Of a stretch of DNA of 64,000 nucleotides, positions 1 through 10,967 are shown piece after piece; positions within the stretch are counted from its first letter, which is position 1, and the number at the start of each line of letters is the position of its first letter. A program made the position numbers and the translations under genes. Source of the DNA: Pterobdella sp. o SKG-2022. Taxonomy: Eukaryota; Annelida; Clitellata; Hirudinida; Piscicolidae. Below the pieces are notes generated by a model. That model had not been told where the DNA came from. It saw nothing but the letters and a program-made list of their open reading frames with translations, and did no database searches. Where the stretch lies: positions 6,871,759-6,935,758 of the forward strand of contig OZ038326.1 in NCBI GenBank assembly GCA_964035795.1, written 5' to 3'.

Positions 1-480
1 ATCACTTTCTTTGTCAACATCATAACGAATCCAAGCATTACAACCACAAAATTCATGATGTAATTGCGACTCATATAAATTAAATATTTACTTATATAGC
101 CACTTGTTAATGTTGTTTTAAGAGCTTGCTGCAAATTTAATTTATAGCGGATAACATTACAAAAAAGTGCTAACTATTGGCTTGAGAGCATCAAACCATA
201 ATGCTTTACCACTTGGCTATAAGGCCCTACTGGATATAACGAGATTAGAGGGAAAATTATTAGACAAAATCTGTACTTCTGCATTAAAACTTATTTTGAG
301 CGATTTTTTTTTATACACATCAGAAAAACAACCGTGTTATATCGTACCAAAAAACAATCAACCAGATTGATCAAAGCAGCGTTTACTAGCTATAATGTTA
401 TAAAAAGCCACAAAGGCAAAAATTATATGTTTGAATAATTATCTCTGCTATATAAATTTAATATAAGATGGTATTTGAAA
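1..480. other. AT-rich stretch without a recognised gene
   Basis: Short AT-rich open frames only, for example a 67-codon frame from position 167 with no recognisable domain, biased composition or supporting splice signals. I see no convincing gene here. Confidence 0.5.
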
Positions 481-634
481 AGCACTTTTTTTTGTAGATT
501 GAAGCACTTGCTATAAATTTAATGTAATGAAAACACTATAGAACCGGTGCTAACCGTCGACCCAAACCGAGTCAAACCCGGTAACTTTAAATAATTAGTC
601 TAATGCTCTACCAGCTGAACTATATGGGCTGACA
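481..634 (-). mobile_element. tRNA-derived SINE, type-a body
   Basis: On the minus strand this begins with a tRNA-like head carrying an A box (AGCTGGTAGAGCATTAG) and a B box (CCGGGTTTGACTC). A body follows that matches the copies at 42.8, 48.6 and 59.4 kb (GGTGCT, AAATTTATAGCAAGTGCTT, AAAAGTGCTTTT). The copy is decayed and its terminal ATTAC repeat is not clear. As with other SINEs, an RNA polymerase III transcript copied by a partner LINE is inferred. Confidence 0.75.
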
Positions 635-2140
635 TGAACTGGTAATTTATTTCAAAGTGTATCATTTTTATAAGATGAAAAGTTAAACCTCTCTTGTTTC
701 AACACCTGATTTTAGTATTATGAGTGAAAAAATGATAAACGACCTTTTGAACATAGATTTTTCGTTGTTTATTTGAAGATTATAAGCCCTAACTTGTGAA
801 AAAAAGCTGTTAAAAAAAATTTTTTTTTCAACTGTCTCCATAGGCTAAGGCATTTTAAAGCAGTACTATGAACCTATTGGTCGAAAAGTCTTCATTTCAC
901 ACCATATTTACTATTTTTATTTTTCCAGTTCAAAATGACGCACTAATTCTCAAAAACATGCGAGTTACAAAAAATAAGGTTTTGGAACAGTTTGAGAGTA
1001 TCAAAGTTTTGTTGAATGCACTAGCATAGATAGAAACTGATTCTTGAAAAATAAGTCAACGCAATACATCTAAAACGCAAGTAGACTATCTAGGAAGTGA
1101 TAACAAATTTGATCTTCTATCATCTCAAATGAACTCTATTCCGTTTACAACACCTCAAAGCACATACCTTTAATGAAACTTTTAACCTCACATTGCACTC
1201 GTTTTTTAGTCTTCTTACTAGTATTTAATATCCGAACATATGTGAAACAATCAAAAGTTCTACTTCAACTTGCTGTATACGGCTCTAGACTTGAATAACA
1301 CTATTCTTTGTGAATAATTGACCTCCAAAATGTGCATAATAAAAACACGACAAAATTTAAATTTCTTATTGGAACAAAGCTTTTAAATTTATTTTCTATA
1401 TCATCATCATGTAGCTTATTAGTTACTACTCTGTTGAGCAACATCTTACAACATCAACAAATTATTTACCACTAAATACTAAACAATTTCATTTACCCAC
1501 TACCTTTATTACTTGTCTGAACAGCCTTTATCAACTTTTCTGTAGATTCCATTAGAATATCAAATAACATCCTTCAATATTTTTTTATTGTCGTATCTGA
1601 GCAATCTAGCCTAGTTTTAAAGTAATGATTATATATAAGCTCAAAGCAGCAATTTAAAAAAACCCACCACTACAAAAAGCTTCAATTTTTACAAACGAAT
1701 TTTTTATTCTGTGCCAACCCACGTCAAAACAATCTTTCGTTTCTAAAGCTTAAATGTACTTGTTGAAACGTACTTCATCATGTTTTGATTTCTGTTTTGC
1801 TCAAAAGACCCTTGCTTTGGTTCAAGAAGTTACTTTTTTTAATTCAGTTTTTCAATCATTTAGTTTTGAATTTCTTCAGTTTAACATGATTTTATTCTAA
1901 AATATTCTTTTTTAAATTATTTTTTTTGCATAATTATTTCCTATGGTAGTTCAACGTTGTTATTGTAGTTATTCAGGTCCGAAATATATCAACATTTTTG
2001 AGTTATTGTGCTTCAGATAGTAAGAGATCAGAAAAAATTAGTCTTCTTTAGAGTACAGTATTCGTTAGTAATTAGTACTTCAATTTCCAAAAATTTTTTC
2101 TGTCAACTGTAAATAATCAAATTTGACTTTTGACCTGCAG
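635..2140. other. AT-rich non-coding stretch with a small transporter relic
   Basis: No gene is supported. Positions 877-925 match transporter coding positions 2929-2976 at about 43 of 48 bases and look like a relic of a duplicated transporter exon. The missing first exon(s) of the 2.1-4.0 kb transporter should lie here or left of the window, but I could not identify them. Confidence 0.5.
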
Positions 2141-3975
2141 AAAACGAAAATAAGTTTGAAACTATATTTAGATGATAACGGATATCGCAGAAATGATTGT
2201 CTGGTTTAAAGATCATTGTGCTTTTATGGAACAACAAAATAGTTTAAAATGTTTAGAGTATCCTTTTCAATATTATTTTTCAAAATTTTTTTTTTATTTT
2301 TTCAAACATTCAATTGATATGATTTCAGCTATATCAAAATATATAAAAATTTGATATTTAATTCCAAAATATTTACTTTTTTAAAAAGGTATAATATTCA
2401 ACTATCATTTGCAGGCTACCTTATTTCTCACCATACACAAGATAATGATAAGTTTTCCAGGGTTGTTATTGTGCATATTTTGTGGTTCTTGGTCAGATAA
2501 AGTTGGAAGAAAAATTCCCATAATAATATCTTGTTTTTTTTCTATAGTTGGAGTAGCTTCATTCATATTTTCAAGCCTCATTCCTCTTCCCAACAACACA
2601 AACTTCACCCTCAATGACCATTTGATTGATATTTCTCTTCTGAAAACTTCAAAAAATCACATTTCAAATATAACTGCTGATCAATTAAACACATTGAAAC
2701 TCCGAGAAGACTGGAACAGTAGCAACCTTACCTTCCTTCTCTTGTTCCTTTTAGGGAGTTTGTTAAGAGGTATATCAGGAAAGTCATCTCTTGTAACGAT
2801 GGCAGTACACAGTTATGTTTCTGATATAAGTGAAAAAGACACAAGAACTGAAAGGTTAGGTCGTCTTCTCTCTATGAATTTTTTCGGTCTCTTCGTCGGA
2901 TCTTTCCTAGTGGGACTCTTAGTCGAAAAGTGTTCGTTTTACACCATATTTACTATTGTTATTTTTTTATACATACTTTCAATTTTTTTGGCTTATTTTT
3001 TTATGATGAACGTTTCATCTGAAAATGATTCATTGGAAGAAACTCCGAATGAAAACAAAGTTGACTGTAAGGAGGATACGATAGACGAAACTCAGTATAT
3101 AAGCGATGATAAAGAAGTACTGCAAGCTTCCGATGAAGAAATCCAACAAGACTATATTAATAAATATTTCTTTTCAAAATTTTCAGTTATTAAAGATTTT
3201 TTTTCGATATTGATAGAATTCAAAAACAAAAAAGTATTATTTTATTTCATTGTCATCGTGGTACAACAAACGTGCAAATCTGGAGAAATTGACGTAACAC
3301 TCCTTTACACAGCAAAATCCCCATTAAATTGGACTAAATCACTTTATGGCTACTTTTTGGCATTGGATTACGCTTGTTTGGGCATTTCTACTGCTGTACT
3401 ACTTCCTTCCATCATTTTCTTTTTCAAAGTTGAAGATATTTCTCTCGCCATCGTTGGTATGGCTTTTAAGGTGATTATTTTAAGCATAATATTTTTTTTA
3501 TTTTTTTCGAACTCAAAATACAATAATTTAATTTTTACAGATAATAAGACTTTTAATTTTGGCAACAAGTCAATCAACTAGTCTCATATTTTTTGGAGTG
3601 ATTCTAGGATGTCCTAGTGCTCTCATCATTTCTTCCCTCAAGTCTCTAATCAGCAAAAGTTTCGAATCTCATGAATTGGGAAAAATGTTTGCTTTCTTAT
3701 CAGGATCAGAAACATTTTCAAACCTCGTTGGAAATATGTTGTTCAATGCCATTTATTTTTACACGGTCAACGCATACCCTGGCATGGCGTTTTTCATCGA
3801 TGCTTCCTTGTTCTTTGTCTTAATGATAGCTCTTATAGTATCAGAAATAGCACACAGAACTCCTCCAGAATCTGAGTCGATGTACATGAAAAATGACATC
3901 CACATGCCGACCAACAAACCCAACAAGCACACTTACGGCACGTTGAAAGGGTCTCAAGAAGCAATCTTCCAATGA
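2141..3975 (+). CDS. SLC46-like major facilitator transporter, 5' incomplete
   Basis: Three exons read in one frame with phase-0 junctions: 2141-2203 (after CTGCAG, before GTTTAA), 2415-3470 (after TTTGCAG, before GTGATT) and 3541-3975 (after TTTTACAG, stop TGA). The joined frame is about 517 codons. It carries the MFS motif A GSWSDKVGRK between TM2 and TM3, further hydrophobic helices, and an acidic central loop (about 3010-3170) between the two halves. The 21-codon first exon fits the extracellular loop after TM1; TM1 and the start codon are missing, and a small exon between 2203 and 2415 cannot be excluded. SLC46 proteins are proton-coupled transporters of folates, haem or muropeptides, and invertebrates have many paralogues; the substrate here is unknown. 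The last about 40 residues are a hydrophilic cytoplasmic tail. Confidence 0.8.
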
Positions 3976-4133
3976 GTTTATTTAAGAATATTTAAACTGA
4001 TTTTGTGTACGTATTACATTTTTAAAATTATTTAGGTAATGAATATTATTTTTGGAATTTTTTCTCTCAAACTTAAACTCATATTTTGATAATGAGTGTT
4101 AATGTAATTTTTCAGAGACATCGTATGTATTTT
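3976..4133. other. 3' flank of the transporter gene
   Basis: AT-rich sequence after the stop codon. It probably holds the 3' UTR, but no unambiguous polyadenylation signal stands out. Confidence 0.3.
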
Positions 4134-4345
4134 TCTTCAATATTTTTTAACGAAAAACATCAAATAAGAAGAATTTTTAATACATTTATTGGAAATCAGA
4201 AGCTATAATTTTTGATAAGTTTAACCTTATCATAAAACGTTTTATGATAAGGCAAATCTTATCAAAAATTATAGCTTCCGATTCCCAATAAACGTATTAA
4301 AAATTCCTCTTATTTGATGTTTTTCATTACAAAATATTGAGTGTC
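4134..4345. mobile_element. Foldback MITE-like element, near-perfect hairpin
   Basis: Two arms of about 103 bases are inverted copies of each other (about 88-90 percent identical), meeting at TTATCATAAAACG / TTTTATGATAA near 4238. There is almost no spacer and no coding capacity. Short related pieces (AAAGCCTTATCATA, AACCTTATCA) occur near 24.48, 29.82 and 36.99 kb, so it is probably a mobile family rather than a unique hairpin. Confidence 0.75.
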
Positions 4346-5077
4346 TATTTGAAGCATAATTATTTTTTGAATAAAGTCATTTTTGAAACTAATAGAAGTT
4401 GTTATCTGATTTAATTAAGCCATAGTATTCACTTGGATAGAATAACATATTTTTTGTCGGATCCTCTTTCGAATGAAGTTTATTTTTCGATATTTTTCAA
4501 AATATATAATCGAAAACACTTTGTGAAATAATTTTGAATAAAACATGCATTTTTTAAAAAAAATATTTTTGTTAAATGATCAAATTTTTAAAATTCAATT
4601 TGTGAGTTTTTTTTTCAAAAATCTTTTAGTATTTTATGATATATTTGGGCCCATGATTTTCACAAGTGAAATTCATTTTTGATAAATTTTGTTGAAACAA
4701 GTTCAAATTCTTAAATGTTCGAACTTTAGATTGTGAGATGTCAAGTGTAAAAGGCTTTTGGCAAAAAGAAACATGAAGGTGGTTTTTGAAGATTCTTTCG
4801 AATAATTCCAAATTGACAGCTGTCGGAATAACTCAGCCGAAGAGTTTCCATGCCAAGATAGAGAACGAAGATTTGATGTGAAGTCAAAACCCAATGGTTA
4901 CGCAGAATAGCCTCAATTAAATTGTAAGGTAAACACAAAAAATTATTTATTCATATAACTCTGCAAGATTTTAGTAAGTCCTAACATTATCAAAACCCAT
5001 TCTTTTACAAGAACAATTGCATAAACTTTAATAAACAATGAGCATCAATTAGCCTTTAAGAAGTGGCTAAAGAATTT
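4346..5077. other. AT-rich stretch without a recognised gene
   Basis: Overlapping minus-strand frames between 4626 and 4938 shadow each other and show no domain or splice pattern I recognise. Positions 4830-4930 are less AT-rich and could hide a short exon; no function can be given. Confidence 0.35.
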
Positions 5078-5243
5078 TTTTTTTAGATCGACTCAGTCGC
5101 CCCATATTGGGCGTTTCGTTAGCTCAACAGATGTTTCACAGGGCGCTACCCCTTGTGTATATATTTGTCGGCCCGCTTGGGACTGAACCCCGTTTACTTT
5201 AGATAACTAGTCTAATGTTTTACCAGCTGAGCTATGCGGGCTA
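5078..5243 (-). mobile_element. tRNA-derived SINE, type-b body
   Basis: Minus-strand copy with a tRNA-like head (GCCCGCATAGCTCAGCTGG; a B box starting GGGGTTCAGTCCC). The type-b body follows: a segment reading GTAGCGCCCTGTGAAACATC, then CTGTTGAGCTAACGAAACG, a short hairpin CGCCC/GGGCG, a terminal hairpin CGAC/GTCG and an A-rich tail. It matches the copy at 52.7 kb closely along its whole length. Confidence 0.85.
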
Positions 5244-6475
5244 AAGATTAAAGCACTTTATCATTGACTGGAACATAAATCATTGTTGGCACATTAGAAT
5301 CATTGAAAAAGTGAGAAGAACAAATAACTCTCAGCCGAAACACACAAATACAAAGGAAGAAGGATGGTATAACGAAAAGCTTTTTAAATTGTATAGTAGA
5401 AACTTCAGCGTCATGTAAACCACACAAACTGGTCGTTTTTTTCATTAGAGTCATAGGAGACAACGAAATACCGTGAAGCAGATGGGACAGAAAGATAACG
5501 ACCAGGTTGAGAACACATTCACATGATTATCATCCATATTACGTCTCGCCTTGGACAAAAAAGGTTAAAATGTTGCCCTTAATAAACCGCAAGAAATCAT
5601 GGATGCGTTCGAGTAAATGAGGTGAACATCGGGATGGAAGAATGGGGAAAGAAAAAAAATTGTGATTGACATGCACATTATCAAAAATATACTTAAAGAG
5701 TGCTGAAGTTTGAAAATTTTATGATTCTCACAAGATAATTTGAGAAAGCGTTTATAACCAAAATATTTGAAATAGTCGGCCTACAAATCAATTTTAATGA
5801 AAAAATAAGGCAATAAAAAATGAAAGATTTCAAGAAGTTAAATAATTAGTAACTATCGGTACTTTTGAAAAAGACAATAATTAGCATATTTGATGAACAA
5901 CCAAAAAAAAGAAAATATTTCAAAATTTCCAAAAATTTAAAATGGAAATTTAAAGAGTTTGCACAACAGCTTTTTATAACAAAAAAACTCTCATCTTTGT
6001 TTTTGTCCCACTTGGACTTAAGTACCACTTGAAAATTGAAAATGATTTGTCTATAAATAAGCGAAAAAATCATGTTCCATAAACTTTATTCTATTAAAAC
6101 TTCATTTTCTTCAAGATATCTGAATGGACATTTCAAGCTGGGCGACTATTTTTTTCGGTATTTCGAGAGTCATTCTGTAAGAGTTTATTAAACATTCAAA
6201 AAGTTGAAGTTTTTGTTTTGAATTTCAATTGAATTGACTCTATAAACTTATATTAGAAAAAAATAAATGATTCGAAATAATTCAGTTTTTGAAAAAGTGT
6301 GGTTTGATTCAGTAGATGAATGTTCTAGAACTATTGGTCTCCAACCAAACCAAGACCGACATGCCCAGAAGGGCCTGCAAAACCCAAGTACCAGCTCTGG
6401 TCTCAATCCCATCTGTCCCAATCTGACATCTTCAACAATTGTTACTTCATTTTTATAAATCACATGGTATTTATT
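5244..6475. other. Unassigned AT-rich stretch
   Basis: Open frames at 5248-5463 (-), 5846-6073 (-) and 6248-6463 (both strands) have no recognisable domain. The less AT-rich block 6310-6430 is open on both strands and could be an old repeat or an exon; I cannot decide which. Confidence 0.35.
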
Positions 6476-6501
6476 TATCTATATATATATATATATATAT
6501 T
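6476..6501. repeat. (AT)n microsatellite
   Basis: A run of about ten to twelve AT dinucleotides just upstream of the lipase-like exon. Confidence 0.9.
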
Positions 6502-6582
6502 TTAAACCCTAAATACAATGTTGGTAATAAAAAAAATTTGCATTTAATTTTGAACATGAAATTTATAGTATGTTAACAATAG

Positions 6583-6702
6583 TTCTATTTGTCAAAGGAT
6601 AACTTCCACGAAAGTGAGAAAGTCTATATCATAGTACATGGTTGGACCAATAAAGTAGACTATGATTGGTTCCAAGATATGAAAACCGAGTTTCTTAAAA
6701 AA
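6583..6702 (+). CDS. Internal exon of a lipase-family (PF00151-type) gene
   Basis: A 120-base exon in one frame, between AACAATAG and GTAAGT, encoding 40 residues with the core YIIVHGW and the downstream pattern W-x(2)-DM-x(3)-FLKK. In pancreatic-lipase and phospholipase-A1 families this segment is the strand ending in HG, before the catalytic serine. Both ends are phase 0. No other exon of the gene, including the GxSxG nucleophile exon, was found nearby. It may therefore be an orphan exon of a gene with long introns, or a remnant. Enzymatic activity cannot be judged. Confidence 0.6.
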
Positions 6703-7059
6703 GTAAGTTTATATTCCTTTCACGTAATAAGTTTTTAATGGATATTAAACAAATTTTAGATTTAATGGAAAAAATTAAAAAGACACTGTGCTTTGTATAA
6801 TATTTCATTTCGTCATCACTATCAACATTTTTGGTTTTTCATAGACTGTGAAAATGCACAGTGCAAAAATGCTATATGAGCACCTTGGTTTTTAAAATTT
6901 TATACTGTCAATAGTTGATATAAAGACCTTTTTTTTACTTTGACACGATTATACCTTTCAAGTACTAAATTTGAAATTTTTTCTAAATTTTTCATTGAAC
7001 AAGTGCGCACTGGCTGCAAATTTTTAAACTTAGGTGAACAAGGTTTGCGTTGGTCTAGC
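6703..7059. other. Non-coding AT-rich stretch
   Basis: No further lipase exon was recognised. A 60-codon open frame at 6940-7122 runs into the dispersed repeat that follows and is probably not a gene. Confidence 0.35.
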
Positions 7060-7228
7060 AAATTTTTGTTTTTTCTGTGCTATGTTCATTTTCCTAATCC
7101 AAAAATGGTACTTGTGCAATAATGAAAAACATAAAACGTGAAATTTATATTTTTATTAGTTAATTTGTTAAAAAATCAAATTTCCAATCGAAAATAATTG
7201 AAATTTTTTCACATTTGCTCTGTCGGCT
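7060..7228 (+). repeat. Dispersed repeat, inverted copy at 14.2 kb
   Basis: This stretch of about 168 bases is nearly identical to the reverse complement of 14219-14385, from TTTTTTCTGTGCTATG through GCAAATGTG-type sequence to the motif CTCTGTCGG. It has no coding capacity. The copies are about 7 kb apart in opposite orientation. Confidence 0.8.
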
Positions 7229-8645
7229 AATGACACAGGTGTAACGAAAAGCATCAAATTTTAAAAACTAAGCTTTTTAAGTTTGAAAAATTTATTTCAT
7301 CTTCCTATTCCTTTATTTTTATGGGTAAACACAACGATATGATTCATCTGTTGCTTCATCCCCAATAAGGGACTTTCTCTAACAGGTTGGTGTCTTTTTG
7401 CACCTCGAGCACCACTCTACCTGGCTCCTTCTTCAAAGGCTTGTCCACTTCACGTGTCCATACTATTATATTCTGTTTTATTTTTAAGTCTATAAAGTAG
7501 AAGTTTATACAATTTCCAAGAATTTTCAGCTACACTCGTAGTGCTTGTATTAATAAGCAATTATGTGCAAAGGCACTACTGTGCCATGAAAAACTAAGCA
7601 TGTTTTTGTGTAGTATATCTTTTCAAAAATTCCCAAGTTCAGTTTTTCATGGTTGTAAACAGTAAAGAAAAATTGAAAATTTATTTGAACCATGGATTGA
7701 TTTGGATATGTGAAACTCACCGATTACAAAAATAACAAACCCGGATAATTGGATTTTCAATTCGAAAATGCATTATGCGGCTTATTCAGTAATCCTGAGT
7801 TATATTCAGGTTTGAAAAGGCTTAACTATCTTAACATTTTAATCATTGATACTTTTCGATTTGATAGTGTTTAAAATTATATAATCATATGAATATACTT
7901 TGAGGTGAGGAAACTTGGCCTTCAAGAGCTTCAGAGCTTCAGTGTAGGGCTGCAAATTTTGAATTCCAAATAATGAGTACTTACAAATATTTTTATAAAC
8001 TATAATTGATTATTCATTTTTTGATCACCTTTTTTATGAGACCCGTTAGCTGAAAAATATCGTTTAAAAATTTAAAAATTTTTATAAAAATTTTTTAAAT
8101 TCAATATGTAGATGATAATTATTGCACCAAAAATTGTTTATTTGAGAGATATTATAGAAATGACTTGAAATACTTGAAAACATTGATTTTTAAAAAGATT
8201 TACCTCTGAAAGTTTCCAATCTCCGGCGTGTGATTCGATTCTAGTTGTGTGGAAAACCATGATGGAAACTCTATAGATAAATTGCTTCTTATATCAGATT
8301 AAGAAAAAATTTCAATAAACAGTGAAAAAACCTTGAAATATGAATGATCCAGGTAAAGATAAAATGATCATTGTTAAATGAAACGTAGTAATCTAATGAG
8401 AACATGGAACATTAGAATCAATCTTAAAACTAACATGAGAACATCTAATAATTGGAAAGCTTTCATTTTGAAGCATTCAGGTCAATACACGAAAATTTGC
8501 CACCTGATTTGAAAGTTATTTTGAAGTTTTTATAACTAGAAATTTTTCAATAAATTTTAAAAACTCTTTCAGTTAGATATTACATAAAACCAGTTTTTTA
8601 TCTACCAATACTAATACTACTATTACCAATTGTAACAGCCTATTT
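7229..8645. other. Unassigned AT-rich stretch
   Basis: No gene is supported. A GC-richer patch at 7360-7450 (TGCACCTCGAGCACCACTC) has no recognisable translation and may be an old repeat. Confidence 0.3.
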
Positions 8646-10481
8646 TTGGCATTTTCAGGATCACATCTCACTGTTTACCAGCAACGGTTCATCAGTTGCA
8701 ACCATGTTTCCTTCGTCAGACTTGAAATACTTGAGATTTATTCTGGTTCACTCACCTTACCTTTCTTAAGCGTTTTGATTGCACTTTTTGCTTCTTCTTC
8801 GGTGACTGGCTCTTCACTGGCCTTGATTGCAGCAATCATTGACAATTATGTAGCGAAGTTCAATTTTGTTTTTGGACTGGCTGATTCAGCGTTTCTTTAT
8901 AATTTTCCATCCACTTTTGAGTTTGTTCATTTTCACTCGTTTTTCGATCACTTTTTAAATCTTTGCAATCACTTTTTAAATCTTTGCAATCACTTTTTAA
9001 ATATTTTCAATAAACTAAAAAAAATTTTTTTATAAAAAAACTCAATAAATATTTTTCAAAAATTCAAAATTGATTCAAAAATTTGAATTAAAAAAACTTT
9101 TTGATTTTTTTTTCCGAAAAGTTTATAAATTTCTCATATATAACAAATAAGTTGGAATTTCAATATTTTGTTTTTTTTGTGTATTTCATAATTTATATCT
9201 AATTCGCGCTTTCATTCTGTTTCGCTTTTCAAGCTAGTACTTGTAGATATCGAGTGCTTAAAGTTTAAAGTTTTGTCATGGCTGAGATTGAAACATAAAG
9301 TTGATGATAAGAGAATATTTTTGAAATCGCTCCATGATAATTCTATAAAAAAAATAAGTTCCAAGCTGTTAACGTCATTATAAAGTTTTTTAATAACCGG
9401 TAAAACTACGATGGTCCATATGGGAAGTAACAGAAAATCCAAATTTTCTCCAAAAGTGAAAGTTACTTTTGCAGCACGTTGATACAGACTGCATAAAAAT
9501 TTTAAAGGAACTTAAAAAATGGGTTCAAAATTAACAGGGAATTGAGGTTTCTCAACACAATCGACCGGGCACTTCGAAAGTACCACTATACTTTGAAGAA
9601 CCTGACAATGGCTCCAGAAAAAAAGAACTGTGAAAATAAAAGAGTAAAATATGCTCAAAATTCCAGGATCATGAGAAAAAATAATTTTAAGATTTTTAAG
9701 TGATTGCAAAAATTTAAAAAGTAATTGCAGATTTAAAAGTAATTGCAAAGATTCAAAAAGTGATCGATAAACCCTACATTTTACTGGTACATTCGAGTGA
9801 CATCCTTATCGAGTTCTCGTACAGGGCGGTACAGTTTGATACATTTTGACTGAATCTGCTTCTTTTTCTTTCCTTTTAAACCAGACAAGTTTATTTAGTG
9901 GCAATTTTGTTTAACAAGAGTTGGCGGTACGCTTCATCTATTTTTTCTTTGTTGGTCTAAGACTGCAATGTCTCTTCTATTTTACTCCCTTTTTTATTTA
10001 CTTGATAGTCCTTTCATTTCATTTCATTCATTTTTTTCAGATCCATTGTTTATTTTTTTTCTTGTATCTTTTATCGCTGTTTCAAATTACATCCACTGTT
10101 TTTGATATAGATTTCGGTTTTTGTTGATATTCGTAGCTTTTGAAACCTGTTTTACAGTGTCGAACAACATTGTTGAAGTCTGTCAGAATCTCACAGTTTA
10201 TCTAATGCAAATTTTCTTTTTCATTTCTTTGTTTTTGTTAGCTTCAGCTGAATGTTGGTTAATAGAAGATTGTGGTTCATAGCATCTTTCTGACTTCTAA
10301 GTGTTTGTACTGAGTAGTTTTCAGCAATTGGGCTAATTTCTTTGTCTGGTAGAGTTTGTACATTCCAGTTCCCAAAGCAGGTTGTGCTTAACATTTCGAA
10401 TTCTCTCATTGAGATTTCAACGTCTTTTCGACTGTAGTTGAGCTCCGTCATAAGAGACACGTCTACTGTCGTTTTGTACAT
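8646..10481 (-). mobile_element. RTE-like LINE fragment, interrupted and internally deleted
   Basis: Minus-strand reading from 10481 gives a piece of endonuclease start (FGNWNVQTL) joined after a short stretch to the endonuclease end (motif resembling SDHHLL-x-LKLKL). Beyond the inserted element at 8937-9775 comes the linker typical of such LINEs (QKWMENYKETLN) and the start of the reverse transcriptase (EEEAKSAIKTLKKGK). The central endonuclease is missing and the RT stops before its catalytic motifs. Frameshifts and stops make it non-functional. RTE-type assignment rests on motif resemblance only. Confidence 0.65.
8937..9775 (+). mobile_element. Non-autonomous TIR transposon with reiterated ends
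   Basis: The left end (8944-9005) holds three tandem copies of a 21-base unit containing CACTTTTTAAATCTTTGCAA. The right end (about 9690-9775) carries degenerate copies in the opposite orientation. The outermost bases TCGATCACTTTTT pair with AAAAAGTGATCGA. The interior (9331-9660) is a decayed relative of the 21.4-21.9 kb element, including a broken frame for an HTH transposase N-terminus. It splits a minus-strand LINE, which shows insertion after the LINE. No obvious target duplication was read. Confidence 0.65.
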
Positions 10482-10967
10482 GCTGATTAAATAGGATGTT
10501 CTTTTTTTTTATCTTTGTATTGTAGTGGTTTACTTTTTCCGTGATCAGGTTGCTAGCCCAAAGTTCTTCCAAAGAAACTTCGGGCTTGGAACCAGTATCA
10601 AGCGGAGTTGAAAACGTTGTAACATCCGAAATAAATCAAAAATGTTTAGATTCATTTTGCTTCTGACATTTAAAAAAAAGAAGAAATCTAAACTAAAAGG
10701 ATATCAAATTATTAAGTTTCCATTTGAATGATATAATTTAAAGAAAAACTAATATAATAGGAAAAAAATTTGATAGCGTTTGGTACTTTTCAAAAAAATT
10801 CCAGTAGAAAGCTTAGTATCCATCATAAATTTAGAAAGACGAAAAATATTTTTGCACGAACTATCGCTCATGAAAGTAAGTTGAATGAATGTAAGAATAT
10901 GGTATAAAGTGAGAACATCAACAAATATATATTTATAATTAATTTTCGTCTTTAGACATAATAACAG
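10482..10967. other. Spacer between LINE fragments
   Basis: AT-rich. Positions 10520-10600 are GC-richer and may still belong to the 5' part of the minus-strand LINE. No host gene was seen. Confidence 0.35.

Noticed and set aside
8646..9035. 129-codon plus-strand open frame
   Set aside because: It is antisense to the LINE RT start and runs into the tandem repeats of the inserted transposon.
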